Below are positions 15,023 to 22,775 of a stretch of DNA of 64,000 bases, piece after piece. The notes under the pieces were generated by a model, which saw nothing but the letters and a program-made list of their open reading frames with translations, had not been told where the DNA came from and made no database searches. This DNA is from Nakamurella alba (GTDB lineage Bacteria; Actinomycetota; Actinomycetes; Mycobacteriales; Nakamurellaceae). The translations under genes and the position numbers were made by a program. The stretch covers positions 1 through 64,000 of the forward strand of contig NZ_WLYK01000016.1 of NCBI RefSeq assembly GCF_009707545.1, in the 5' to 3' direction. The first letter of the stretch is position 1. Every line of letters begins with the position of its first letter.

Positions 15023-15606
15023 CGGCGCACGTCGTAGACAGCGGTGACGATGCCGGTGCCGGAGGTGGTGCTGCGGCGGACGTCGAGATCGATCGGGGTG
15101 CCCTCGAACAGCTGCTGCCCCTTGCCGAGCACGAGCGGCAGCACGGTCAGGATGTAGGTGTCCACCAGCCCGGCCGCGGCCAGGTCACGCACCAGCACGC
15201 CGCTGCCCAGGATCACCACCTCACCGTCGCCGGAGGACTTGAACTCCGCCACCGTGGTGGCCGCGTCCCCGGCCAGCAGCGTCGAGTTCGGGTACGGCAG
15301 CTCCTCGTCCGGATTGCGACTGATCACGTACTTGGGGGTCTCCCGGATGATGTCGGTGAACGGGTTCGGCTCGCTGGTGGTCAGCCAGTGCCCGACCAGG
15401 TCGTGGTACGTGCGGCGGCCGAACATCAGCGCCACGGTCTCGTTCTGCCCGCTCATCGCCGCCTGCGCGGCCTCGGGATCGGCGGACAACAGGGCGTTCG
15501 CCCAGCCACCGCGGTCGAAGCCGCCCCGGGTGTCCTCGTCCGGCCGGCCGGGCGACTGCATGACCCCGTCCAGCGTCACGTTCTCCACCGCCACGATCGA
15601 ATGCAT
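15019..15606 (-). CDS. Dihydrofolate-reductase-like (RibD C-terminal domain) protein
   Basis: A 195-residue protein of the DHFR/RibD-C superfamily: SIVAVENVTLDGVMQSPGRP at the start, LMFGRRTYHDLVGHW (the NADPH-fold helix), TPKYVISRNPDEE, and VVILGSGVLVRDLAAAGLVD. The family reduces pterin- or flavin-precursor-like substrates, but these stand-alone actinobacterial paralogues are uncharacterised. ATG at 15606 is used because GAGGAG lies six bases upstream; another ATG two codons earlier abuts that site. First gene of a five-gene operon. Confidence 0.82.
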   Translation of the reverse strand: MHSIVAVENVTLDGVMQSPGRPDEDTRGGFDRGGWANALLSADPEAAQAAMSGQNETVALMFGRRTYHDLVGHWLTTSEPNPFTDIIRETPKYVISRNPDEELPYPNSTLLAGDAATTVAEFKSSGDGEVVILGSGVLVRDLAAAGLVDTYILTVLPLVLGKGQQLFEGTPIDLDVRRSTTSGTGIVTAVYDVRR

Positions 15607-15713
15607 CCACATCTCCTCAGGTCCGTTCCGCAGCTCCCCGTGTCGACCGCGGCTGATCCCGGAACTCATCGGTGGCCGCGATGAGTTCCCGCGCCCGCAC
15701 CGGTCCACCCTGT

Positions 15714-16082
15714 ATGACGACCACACCGGAGACCGCCGGACCGCTGACCCCCGAGGACGTTGTGCGCAGGATGATGCGGGCCTACAACGAACAGGACCTG
15801 GACACGGCGCAGGCCCTGCTCGCCGACGACCTGAGCTTCACCAGCCCGCAGGACGACCACATCGACCGGGCCGCGTTCCTCGAGCGCTGCTTCCCGACCG
15901 CCGACCGCACCACCCGCCAGGACCTTCTCGTGGTGACCGGCGTCGGCGACGGCCGGGTCTACGTCACCTACGAGTACGACCTCAAGGACGAGCAGGGCAC
16001 CTGGCGGAACACCGAGCTGATCAGCGTGCGGGACGGACAGATCCACGAGATCCAGGTGTTCTTCGGCGGGCGCTACGCCTGA
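15714..16082 (+). CDS. SnoaL-like (NTF2-fold) protein
   Basis: A 122-residue NTF2/SnoaL-like cone-shaped fold: VVRRMMRAYNEQDLDTAQAL, LLADDLSFTSPQDDHIDRAA and LISVRDGQIHEIQVFFGGRY. Members act as small isomerases, cyclases or just binding proteins; no catalytic residue set allows a firmer call. No ribosome-binding site precedes the ATG at 15714. It is divergent from the DHFR-like operon and convergent with ribD. Confidence 0.8.
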   Translation: MTTTPETAGPLTPEDVVRRMMRAYNEQDLDTAQALLADDLSFTSPQDDHIDRAAFLERCFPTADRTTRQDLLVVTGVGDGRVYVTYEYDLKDEQGTWRNTELISVRDGQIHEIQVFFGGRYA

Positions 16083-16094
16083 GTCCCTCGGCCT

Positions 16095-17177
16095 TCAGCG
16101 AAAGGCGTAGCGCAGCATCACGTCCGGCCCGCACCGGCGCACCTCGCGCAACTCGGCCCGACGTGCCTCGACCAGAGTGGCGGTGCGTCCGCCGTCCAGC
16201 ATCATCCGGCCGGCTCCGAACACCACAGGTGCGGTGTAGCAGAGCATCTCGTCGACCAGATCGTCGTCGAGCATCGCCGTGGCCAACGTCGGCCCGCCCT
16301 CCAGCAGCACGTGCCGCCGGCCGCGCCGGTACAGCTCCGACAGCACCGCCGCCGGATCCACCCGCAGCCCGCCGCCGAAGTCGGCGGCGGTGGCCACCAG
16401 CGTCTCCGCGGCGTCGTCGAGAACTCTTGCCCCGGGCGGCGTCCGGCCCACGGAGTCGAGCACGACGCGCAACGGTTGGGGTCCGATCGGCATTCCGTCG
16501 GAGTCACGCACCGTCAGCCACGGGTCGTCGGCCAGCACGGTGCCGACACCGACCATCATCGTGTCCACCCGGGACCGCAGCAGGTGCACGTCGGCGCGGG
16601 ACTCGGCCGACGTGATCCACCGGCTGGTCCCGTCCGCCGCCGCCACCCGGCCGTCGGCGGTCACCCCGGCCTTGAAGGTGACGAAGGGGCGACCGAGCCG
16701 GGTCGCCACCAGCCATACCCGGTTCACGTCCTCGGCCGGAGCGGCCAGGGCCGGCGTCACCAGCACCACGTCGACCCCGGCGGCCCGCAACCGCTCGATA
16801 CCGCCTGCGGCCGTCGGCCACGGATCACGCACGGCCACCACCACCCGCGTCACCCCGGCGGCCAGCAGCGCCTCCGAGCACGGCCCCGTCCGGCCGGTGT
16901 GGTTGCAGGGCTCCAGGGTGACCACGGCGGTGGCGCCGCGCGCAGTGTCGCCGGCCGCCCGCAGGGCGTTCACCTCGGCATGCGGCCCGCCGGCCCTCTC
17001 GTGCCACCCCTCGCCGACGGTGTGCCCGTGAGCGTCCAGCAGCACACAGCCGACCACCGGGTTCGGAAGCACCGTCCCCGCCCCACGCGCCGCCAGCTCC
17101 ACCGCACGGACCAGCGCCGCCTGCTCGGCCCCGGACAACCCGTCGCCGGACTCGCTCCCGTGTTCTGCCTCCGCCAC
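16095..17177 (-). CDS. ribD: Bifunctional riboflavin biosynthesis deaminase/reductase RibD
   Basis: About 360 residues with two domains. The N-terminal deaminase (about 10-145) has the zinc site GPHAEVNALRAAG and LEPCNHTGRTGPCSEALL; the C-terminal reductase (about 150-355) has PFVTFKAGVTADGRVAAADG, DTMMVGVGTVLADDPWLTVR and LLEGGPTLATAMLDDDLVD. It converts diaminohydroxyphosphoribosylamino-pyrimidine to the amino-ribitylamino-uracil phosphate in riboflavin synthesis. The start is set at GTG 17177 since homology begins a few codons later; a GTG at 17195 is also possible and no strong ribosome-binding site is visible. No other rib genes are adjacent, so it may be a second copy or simply unlinked. 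Confidence 0.88.
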   Translation of the reverse strand: MAEAEHGSESGDGLSGAEQAALVRAVELAARGAGTVLPNPVVGCVLLDAHGHTVGEGWHERAGGPHAEVNALRAAGDTARGATAVVTLEPCNHTGRTGPCSEALLAAGVTRVVVAVRDPWPTAAGGIERLRAAGVDVVLVTPALAAPAEDVNRVWLVATRLGRPFVTFKAGVTADGRVAAADGTSRWITSAESRADVHLLRSRVDTMMVGVGTVLADDPWLTVRDSDGMPIGPQPLRVVLDSVGRTPPGARVLDDAAETLVATAADFGGGLRVDPAAVLSELYRRGRRHVLLEGGPTLATAMLDDDLVDEMLCYTAPVVFGAGRMMLDGGRTATLVEARRAELREVRRCGPDVMLRYAFR

Positions 17178-17304
17178 GCGGTCAGTGTCCCGCACCCTCG
17201 CACCGCTGCCGGGCAGGTCGGCCGGGTTACCCGGAAGTGCCCTCTTCCTGGCCCGCCCCGACGTGCCTACCGTCCGTCCCGGGACCGTGCGGAAGGAGCA
17301 ACGG

Positions 17305-18147
17305 ATGCGCAACCATCGGATCACCGTCGACGGGGCCGAACTGGCAGTCCGGGACCACGGGGAGGGACCCCCGCTGGTGCTGCTGCACGGTTGGCCGCAC
17401 ACGAGCGCCCTGTGGGACCTGATGCGTCCGGCTCTCGAGCGCTCGTTCCGGGTGATCACCCCGGACCTGCGCGGCATGGGCGACTCCACCCGGGTGACCG
17501 GCCCGATCGCCGGCGCTACGGTCGCCGCGGACCTGATCGCGGTGCTCGACGCCCTGGACATCGACTCCGCGACCGTCGTCGCGATCGATGCCTCGGTACC
17601 GGGTGCGTTCCTGGCCGGCATGCAGCACCCGGATCGGGTGGACCGGCTGGTGCTCGCCGAATCGCTCCTGATGCCGCTGCCGGGCGCGGATGCCTTCCTG
17701 GCCGGCGGTCCGCCGTGGTGGTTCGGTTTCCATGGGGTGCCCGGGCTGGCCGAGCACGCGGTGGCCGGTAACGAGGATGCCTACATCGGGTGGTTCCTGC
17801 GCAACGGGACCCGGACACGGGAGGGTGTCCCGGCGGAGATGGCGGCGCAGTTCGTCGATGCGCTGCGCGGCCCGGAGTCGCTGGCCAGCAGCTTCGGCTA
17901 CTACCACTCCGGCGCGGAGACGGCAGCGGCGGTCGCTGCCGCGACGTCGACGGGACGGCTCACCGTGCCCACGCTGGCCGTCGGCGGCGACACAGTCGGT
18001 GATGTGCTGGCGAACCAGCTCTCAGGGGTGACCGACACGCTCACCCGCCGGCTGTTCCCGTCGGCCGGGCACATCCTGCCGGTGGACGTGCCCGACGAGT
18101 TCGCCGCGCTGATCACGGACTTTTGCGCCGGTCAGCTCGCCGGCTGA
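17305..18147 (+). CDS. Alpha/beta hydrolase with unusual nucleophile elbow
   Basis: A 280-residue alpha/beta hydrolase of the epoxide-hydrolase/haloalkane-dehalogenase-like group: oxyanion loop LVLLHGWPHTSALWDLM, ITPDLRGMGDSTR, and the catalytic His in FPSAGHILPVDVPDEF. At the nucleophile elbow the usual G-x-S/D-x-G is VVAIDASVPGAF, i.e. an Asp in place of Ser but with both glycines altered, so activity may differ from typical members. The ATG at 17305 has AAGGAG eight bases upstream. The 3' end overlaps the HxlR gene on the opposite strand by 126 bases. Confidence 0.8.
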   Translation: MRNHRITVDGAELAVRDHGEGPPLVLLHGWPHTSALWDLMRPALERSFRVITPDLRGMGDSTRVTGPIAGATVAADLIAVLDALDIDSATVVAIDASVPGAFLAGMQHPDRVDRLVLAESLLMPLPGADAFLAGGPPWWFGFHGVPGLAEHAVAGNEDAYIGWFLRNGTRTREGVPAEMAAQFVDALRGPESLASSFGYYHSGAETAAAVAAATSTGRLTVPTLAVGGDTVGDVLANQLSGVTDTLTRRLFPSAGHILPVDVPDEFAALITDFCAGQLAG

Positions 18148-18699
18148 GTGTTCGGCCGCCGATCCGACCGTCGCTGACTCGTCGACCCGGCCATCGAGAG
18201 AGTCGTCGACCGGGCCACTGGCGGACTCGCCGACCCGGCCATCGAAGAAGTCATCGACGGGGCCATCGGCCGACCCATCGACCCGGCCATCGGCCGGCCC
18301 GTCATCGAGAACTCCTGCGCTGTCGTCGATCTCCGCGATGTGCTCCTCGGCCCAGTCCCGCAGCGCGGCCAGCGGGACCTCCAGCGACAGGCCCAGGTCG
18401 GTGAGCGAGTAGTGCACGCGAGGTGGGACCGTCGGCTCCTCCCGGCGGATCACCAGCCGGTCCGACTCCATCCGCTGCAGCGTCGCCGCGAGCATCTTCT
18501 TGGAGATCCCCGGCATCCGGCGCCGCAACTCGGCGAACCTGATCTCGCCGGTGCCGGCACCGGTCCGCTCGGCGGTCGCCCGTTCCGCGGCCAGCAGCTT
18601 CACCGCCATCGACGTCCACTTGTCGCCGATCCGGTCCAGCAGGTGCCGGGTCGGGCAGGTCGGCGAGAACAGATCTCCCCGCCGGGCGCGCCGCTCCAT
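18022..18699 (-). CDS. HxlR-family regulator with a repetitive acidic tail
   Basis: A 225-residue protein. Residues about 10-125 are an HxlR-type winged helix (CPTRHLLDRIGDKWTSMAVK, FAELRRRMPGISKKMLAATL, HYSLTDLGLSLEVPLAALRD), with a 13-residue insert after the first helices. The last 95 residues are unusual: a run of Asp/Gly/Val/Ser repeats, including two 16-residue units GPVDDFFDGRVGESAS and GPVDDSLDGRVDESAT, then an Arg/Gln-rich end encoded entirely antisense to the hydrolase gene. The tail probably arose by repeat expansion and loss of the original stop. Target genes unknown; the divergent neighbour across the 18.7-19.0 kb repeats is the end of another operon. Confidence 0.78.
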   Translation of the reverse strand: MERRARRGDLFSPTCPTRHLLDRIGDKWTSMAVKLLAAERATAERTGAGTGEIRFAELRRRMPGISKKMLAATLQRMESDRLVIRREEPTVPPRVHYSLTDLGLSLEVPLAALRDWAEEHIAEIDDSAGVLDDGPADGRVDGSADGPVDDFFDGRVGESASGPVDDSLDGRVDESATVGSAAEHSAGELTGAKVRDQRGELVGHVHRQDVPGRREQPAGERVGHP

Positions 18700-18774
18700 G
18701 CCCCCACCCTACGGTCAGCACGTCCGCGGGGTGGGAGTTGCTCCGGCGCAACGGCCATCGTTCCGGAATACTGA

Positions 18775-18940
18775 GGACCGTCACATCCATTGCCAGGAGC
18801 CACGTCCCGCGTGGCTGATGGCAACAGATCGGGCCTGGTCCGGACCATCTGCTCCCCGGAGTCACCCCGCCCGCCGGCCGGACCGTCACATCCGTTGCCA
18901 GGAGCCACGTCCCGCGTGGCTGATGGCAACAGATCGGACC
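18775..18940. repeat. Pair of 61-bp hairpin-forming direct repeats
   Basis: Two 61-bp copies (18775-18835 and 18880-18940) differ at only about two positions. Each contains an imperfect inverted repeat, TTGCCAGGAGCCACG then CGTGGCTGATGGCAA around a TCCCG centre. This fills the roughly 320-base gene-free stretch between the HxlR gene and the GntR gene at 19018-19821. It looks like a REP-type intergenic element or a pair of transcription terminators for the long operon ending at 19018; apart from these repeats I see nothing in the gap. Confidence 0.7.
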
Positions 18941-19017
18941 GGACGCACCGGCCATCGATCCGCGTCGGACCGTCCGGACATCGCCCGCCGCCGGAACCGG
19001 ATTCGGCGGACGCCCGC

Positions 19018-19821
19018 TCAGCTCTCGATGTCGAAGAGCAGGTGGGAGAGTTCGGTGTTGACGTGGTCGATGTGCTCCATCGCCCGCTCCGCTGCCTCCA
19101 GCGGGGCGCGGCTGAGCAGCGCCACCATGATCAGCTCGTGGTCCTTGATGGCCGAGGCGAGCCGGCGCGGCGGGTACATCGAGCGCACCTCGTCCATCAA
19201 CGGCCGCACGCACGCCGTCATCAGCTGCAGCACCGAGTTGTGGCTGGCGTCGGCGATCGCCCCGTGGAACGCGCTGTCCCACTCGTTGATCGCCGCCCGG
19301 TCCTCACGGTCGTGCGCCCGGCGGCCCTGCTCGTAGGCGTGCGAGATCCGGCTCAGATCCGCCGGTGTCGCCCGGGAGGCGGCGAGTCGCGCAGCCTCGC
19401 CCTCCAGCACCCGGCGGGTCTCCATCGCGTCCAGCAGCAGCGACCGCTGGTCCCGGTTGGAGAAGTGGACCAGGTGCGTCAGCGACTTCGCCACCAGCGC
19501 GATGTCCGGCTCCCGGACGAACGTCCCGTCGCCCTGCCGCACCTCGACCAGGCCCTGCGCCGCCACCCGGGCGATGGCCTCGCGGACCACCGACCGGCTG
19601 GCGCCGAACTGCTCACCGAGCTGGTCCACGGTCGGCAGCCGGTCGCCCGGCTGGCGGCTGGTACGGATCAGCTCCATCAGCTCGTCGGTGACCATGTCAA
19701 CCCGCGACAGCTTGGCCGCGGGAACCTTCACCGGCCCGCTGCCGGGCACGATCCCCGGCTCGGGCTGTTCGCCGACCCGGCGCAACGGGTGCGCGCGGGC
19801 TCGCGACGACTCAGACTGCAC
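19018..19821 (-). CDS. GntR-family (FadR/FCD) regulator of the long catabolic operon
   Basis: A 267-residue regulator: winged-helix domain at about residues 38-105 (DELMELIRTSRQPGDRLPT, LGEQFGASRSVVREAIARVA, GLVEVRQGDGTFVREPD) and an all-helical FCD ligand domain (about 115-255) with Asp/His residues in the metal-site spacing. GTG start overlaps the end of the FAD-subunit gene by 11 bases, making it the last gene of the operon that starts at 35776. FCD regulators of such operons usually repress and are released by the substrate or an intermediate. Its operator is likely in the 35.8-36.1 kb gap, but I cannot point to a convincing palindrome. Confidence 0.88.
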   Translation of the reverse strand: MQSESSRARAHPLRRVGEQPEPGIVPGSGPVKVPAAKLSRVDMVTDELMELIRTSRQPGDRLPTVDQLGEQFGASRSVVREAIARVAAQGLVEVRQGDGTFVREPDIALVAKSLTHLVHFSNRDQRSLLLDAMETRRVLEGEAARLAASRATPADLSRISHAYEQGRRAHDREDRAAINEWDSAFHGAIADASHNSVLQLMTACVRPLMDEVRSMYPPRRLASAIKDHELIMVALLSRAPLEAAERAMEHIDHVNTELSHLLFDIES

Positions 19822-21295
19822 GGGTCCTCCCCCGATCGACGGGGGTCTCCGACCCCTGTCCGGTCACGACGTTCCTGTCCGGATCCTGCTGCTGATCTTG
19901 CTGGACGAGCTGCGACAAGGGAACCGGGCGCGCCGGTGGCCGGCGCCGGAAGCCCGCTCCGGCCTGCTCCGGCCGGGGCACCGCCGCCAGCTGCGCGCAG
20001 ATCGCGAGCTCGCAATTGCGCCCCTGACAGGCGCCCATCCCGGCCCTGGTCACCGCCTTGACCGCGTCCGGCGTGCGGGCGCCGCCGGCGATCGCCGCCG
20101 TCACGGTCGCCCGGCTCACCGACTCGCACCGGCAGAGCAGGGTGGAGTCGGTGCTCAGATCCGGCATGCCGGCGGCCGGGGTACGACCCCGGTCCATCGC
20201 CGCGCGGACACGCCGGGCGTTGTCCCGCGCCGCCCGGGCCCGGCGCAGCGAGCGGCGGTCCGGCCCGGCGACTGCCAGGTCCTCGAGCACCGCGGCGCCG
20301 GTGAGCAGCCCGGAGGCCTCCGCGACCGTCGATCCCTCCGGGACCACGCCGTCGCCGGCGGCGTAGATGCCGCTGACCGGGGTGCGGCCGGCGGCATCCA
20401 GCACCGGCCGGCGGTCGGCACCGGAGCCGTCCGACGGGCAGCCGGCGATGTCGAGCAGTTCGGTGGAGGGCCGGAACCCGTAGCCGACGCACACCGCGTC
20501 GGCCTCGACGGTCCGCTCGGTCCACAGCACCGGCGAGAAGTCGGGCGCGGCGGTGGCCAGCACCACGGCCGACACCTCCTGATCACCCTCGGCGCGGACC
20601 AGCACCGTCTCCGGCGTGATCCGCACCCCGGCGCGGCGCAGCACGGCCAGGTGCCCCGCACCTTCCCACAGGGTGTGGCGCCCCGCAGCGGTCCGGGATC
20701 CGACGGCGGCGACCGCCAGCATGTGCCGCAGCGTCAGCGCCGGTGCAGGGTCGAACACCCCGGCGATGTCGACGCCGGCGCGGACCATGTCCGCGGCGAA
20801 GGCGATCAGCAGCGGGCCGGTGCCGGCCAGCACCACCCGGCGGCCGGGCGAGATGCCCTGGCCGACCATCAGGGCGTGCGCGCCACCGGCGGTGAGCACA
20901 CCGGACAGCGTCCAGCCGGGGAAGGGCACCGGCAGGTCGAACGCGCCGGCGGCGACGACCGCGGCCCGGAACGTCACCCGGACCGCGCCGTGCGGGCCGG
21001 TGAGCATGGCGTGGTCGGCGGCGAGATCCCAGACGGTGCAACCGGTCCGGCGCAGCCCACCGGCGGCGGCATAGGCGGCGTCGCGACGCGCACCGGCGGC
21101 CCGGTGCGCCTGCCCGGGGCCTCCGGTCGGCACACCGGCCGGCCGCTGCCGGTACACCTGGCCGCCGAGGGTGGTGCGCTGCTCGACCAGCAGGGTGCGC
21201 AGCCCGGCGGCGGCGGTGGTGGTCCCGGCGGCCATCCCGGCCGGCCCGCCGCCGATCACCAGCACGTCGACGTCCTCGGTGTGCAGCTCACTCAT
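19811..21295 (-). CDS. FAD-dependent amino-acid/opine dehydrogenase, large flavoprotein subunit (HcnB/OoxA-like)
   Basis: A 494-residue flavoprotein with the FAD motif DVLVIGGGPAGMAAGTTTAA at the N-terminus, a second nucleotide-binding region around RRVVLAGTGPLLIAFAADMV, GIYAAGDGVVPEG, and a C-terminal BFD-like [2Fe-2S] segment (LLCRCESVSRATVTAAIAGG and GMGACQGRNCELAICAQ). This architecture is that of subunit alpha in hydrogen cyanide synthase (HcnABC), opine oxidases and cis-4-hydroxy-D-proline dehydrogenase. With the next two genes it forms the expected three-part complex, feeding electrons to the membrane chain. The final 50 residues are polar and Gln-rich. The start overlaps the [2Fe-2S] gene by eight bases. 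Confidence 0.85.
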   Translation of the reverse strand: MSELHTEDVDVLVIGGGPAGMAAGTTTAAAGLRTLLVEQRTTLGGQVYRQRPAGVPTGGPGQAHRAAGARRDAAYAAAGGLRRTGCTVWDLAADHAMLTGPHGAVRVTFRAAVVAAGAFDLPVPFPGWTLSGVLTAGGAHALMVGQGISPGRRVVLAGTGPLLIAFAADMVRAGVDIAGVFDPAPALTLRHMLAVAAVGSRTAAGRHTLWEGAGHLAVLRRAGVRITPETVLVRAEGDQEVSAVVLATAAPDFSPVLWTERTVEADAVCVGYGFRPSTELLDIAGCPSDGSGADRRPVLDAAGRTPVSGIYAAGDGVVPEGSTVAEASGLLTGAAVLEDLAVAGPDRRSLRRARAARDNARRVRAAMDRGRTPAAGMPDLSTDSTLLCRCESVSRATVTAAIAGGARTPDAVKAVTRAGMGACQGRNCELAICAQLAAVPRPEQAGAGFRRRPPARPVPLSQLVQQDQQQDPDRNVVTGQGSETPVDRGRTRAV

Positions 21296-21626
21296 CGCCG
21301 GCTCCGCCCGTCCGGACGTCCGCGCCGGGCTCCGCCGGCTCCACGCAGGTGCGCACCGAGAACCGCCCGTCGACGGACATCTCGCACTCGCCGCAGACCC
21401 CGATGCCGCAGTACAGGCCGCGCGCACTGCCGTCGACGCCGCGCCGCTGCACCCGGATCCCGGCGGCGATCGCAGCCGCGGCGATGGTCTCGCCGGGGTA
21501 CGCGGTCACCGGACGGTCGTCGACGGTGAACGAGAACAGCTGTGCAGCAGCGCGTCCGGGCACCACCCCGGGCAACCGGCCGTCGGTACGGTCCGGGTTC
21601 CGCCGCCACCGGGAGAGGAGGGTCAT
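21288..21626 (-). CDS. [2Fe-2S] subunit of the FAD amino-acid/opine dehydrogenase (HcnA-like)
   Basis: A 112-residue ferredoxin-like protein. The plant-type cluster motif is visible as RGLYCGIGVCGECEMSVDG with a fourth Cys in RTCVEPAEPG; the pattern C-x4-C-x2-C then C fits a [2Fe-2S] cluster. Beta-grasp strands LFSFTVDDRPVTAYPGETI precede it. It is the electron-transfer subunit of the three-part dehydrogenase. The ATG shares ATGA with the stop of the oxidase-subunit gene, showing tight coupling. Confidence 0.88.
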   Translation of the reverse strand: MTLLSRWRRNPDRTDGRLPGVVPGRAAAQLFSFTVDDRPVTAYPGETIAAAAIAAGIRVQRRGVDGSARGLYCGIGVCGECEMSVDGRFSVRTCVEPAEPGADVRTGGAGDE

Positions 21627-22771
21627 GCCTGCACCGCTGTCAGGTCGCCGGCCACCGCGGGCCGGTTCGGGTCGTACGGGTCGAGGTCGATCCCGGGGTC
21701 CTGCCCGGTCAGCTGCCGGGCCAGTCCCTCACCGAGCACCGGGGCGAAGGTGTAGCCGGCGTACCCGCGCGGGACCACGTACTCGACGAAGCCGGGCAGC
21801 CCGGTGTGCTCGCCGATCACCGGCAGGTTGTCCGGGGTGACCGGGATGAGGCCGGCCCAGGTGCGCAGCAGCGGCGCGGACAGCAACGGCGGCAGCACCT
21901 CGGCCGCCAGTGCGAGATTGCCGGTGACGGCATCGGTGTCAGGCAGCGTCGCCTCCGGCACCGTCTGGTCGCCGAGCCAGCCGCCGCCGACCAGCACGGT
22001 GCCGGTGCCGGTTTGCTTCATGGTGAGCCGGGCGCCGATGTGCTGCACCATCGGCAGCAGCAGCCGCGGCAACCGGCCCAGCACGCTGACCATCTGGGAC
22101 ACCGGGCGATGCCGGGCCGGCGCACCGACCATGGCACCGATCGGCACCGCATACGGACCGCCGGCGTTCACCACCACCCGGGCCGTCTCAGGCGTGCCGT
22201 CGACGTCCACCCGGAAACCGCCGCCTGCCAACGGCTCGATGGCCCGGACCGGGGCACCGGTCCGGACCTCGGCGCCGAGCCGCTCGGCGGCGCGGGCCAC
22301 CGCCGGCCCGGCGAGCAGCGGGTTGACCGCGCCCTCCTCCGGGCAGAACGCCACCCCGGACAGGCCGCGGGACAGCCCGGGCACCAGCTCCGCGGTCTCG
22401 TGGGCGTCGAGGATCCTGGTGCTGAGCCCGATCTCGTAATCGGCCGGGATCTTCGCGTGCAGCGCCGCGGCGTGGTCCGGGGTGGATCCGACCATCAGCC
22501 CGCCGTGGAAGTGCAGCTCCATGTCGTCGGACACGGTGTCCGGCATCGCCTGCCAGGCGGCCATCGACCGCCGGATCAGCTCGGCCCGGAACGGCAGCGG
22601 GGTGTCCTGCCGCCGCAACTGGAAGTGCAGGCTGCCGGCGTTGGCGCCGGATGCCCCGCGCCCCAGCATGTCCCGCTCGGCGAGCAGCACCGAGGCGCCC
22701 GCCGCGGCCAGCGAGCGGGTCAGGCACAGGCCGAGGATCCCACCCCCGACCACGACGACGTCCCAGGTCAT
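21623..22771 (-). CDS. FAD-dependent oxidoreductase, DAO type (HcnC/OoxB-like catalytic subunit)
   Basis: A 382-residue glycine/D-amino-acid-oxidase-type flavoprotein: FAD motif DVVVVGGGILGLCLTRSLAA, the conserved GASGANAGSLHFQ stretch, and the C-terminal YVVPRGYAGYTFAPVLGEGL that closes the FAD site. In this subunit the amino-acid or opine C-N bond is oxidised. Best paralleled by HcnC, opine oxidase subunit B and D-hydroxyproline dehydrogenase beta; the substrate is not told by the sequence. It starts four bases after the DapA-family gene ends. Confidence 0.87.
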   Translation of the reverse strand: MTWDVVVVGGGILGLCLTRSLAAAGASVLLAERDMLGRGASGANAGSLHFQLRRQDTPLPFRAELIRRSMAAWQAMPDTVSDDMELHFHGGLMVGSTPDHAAALHAKIPADYEIGLSTRILDAHETAELVPGLSRGLSGVAFCPEEGAVNPLLAGPAVARAAERLGAEVRTGAPVRAIEPLAGGGFRVDVDGTPETARVVVNAGGPYAVPIGAMVGAPARHRPVSQMVSVLGRLPRLLLPMVQHIGARLTMKQTGTGTVLVGGGWLGDQTVPEATLPDTDAVTGNLALAAEVLPPLLSAPLLRTWAGLIPVTPDNLPVIGEHTGLPGFVEYVVPRGYAGYTFAPVLGEGLARQLTGQDPGIDLDPYDPNRPAVAGDLTAVQA

Positions 22772-22775
22772 GCGA

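Noticed and set aside
16095-17621. N-terminal extension of RibD up to 17621
   Set aside because: The extra 148 codons are antisense to the hydrolase gene at 17305 and show no homology; the deaminase domain begins right after 17177.
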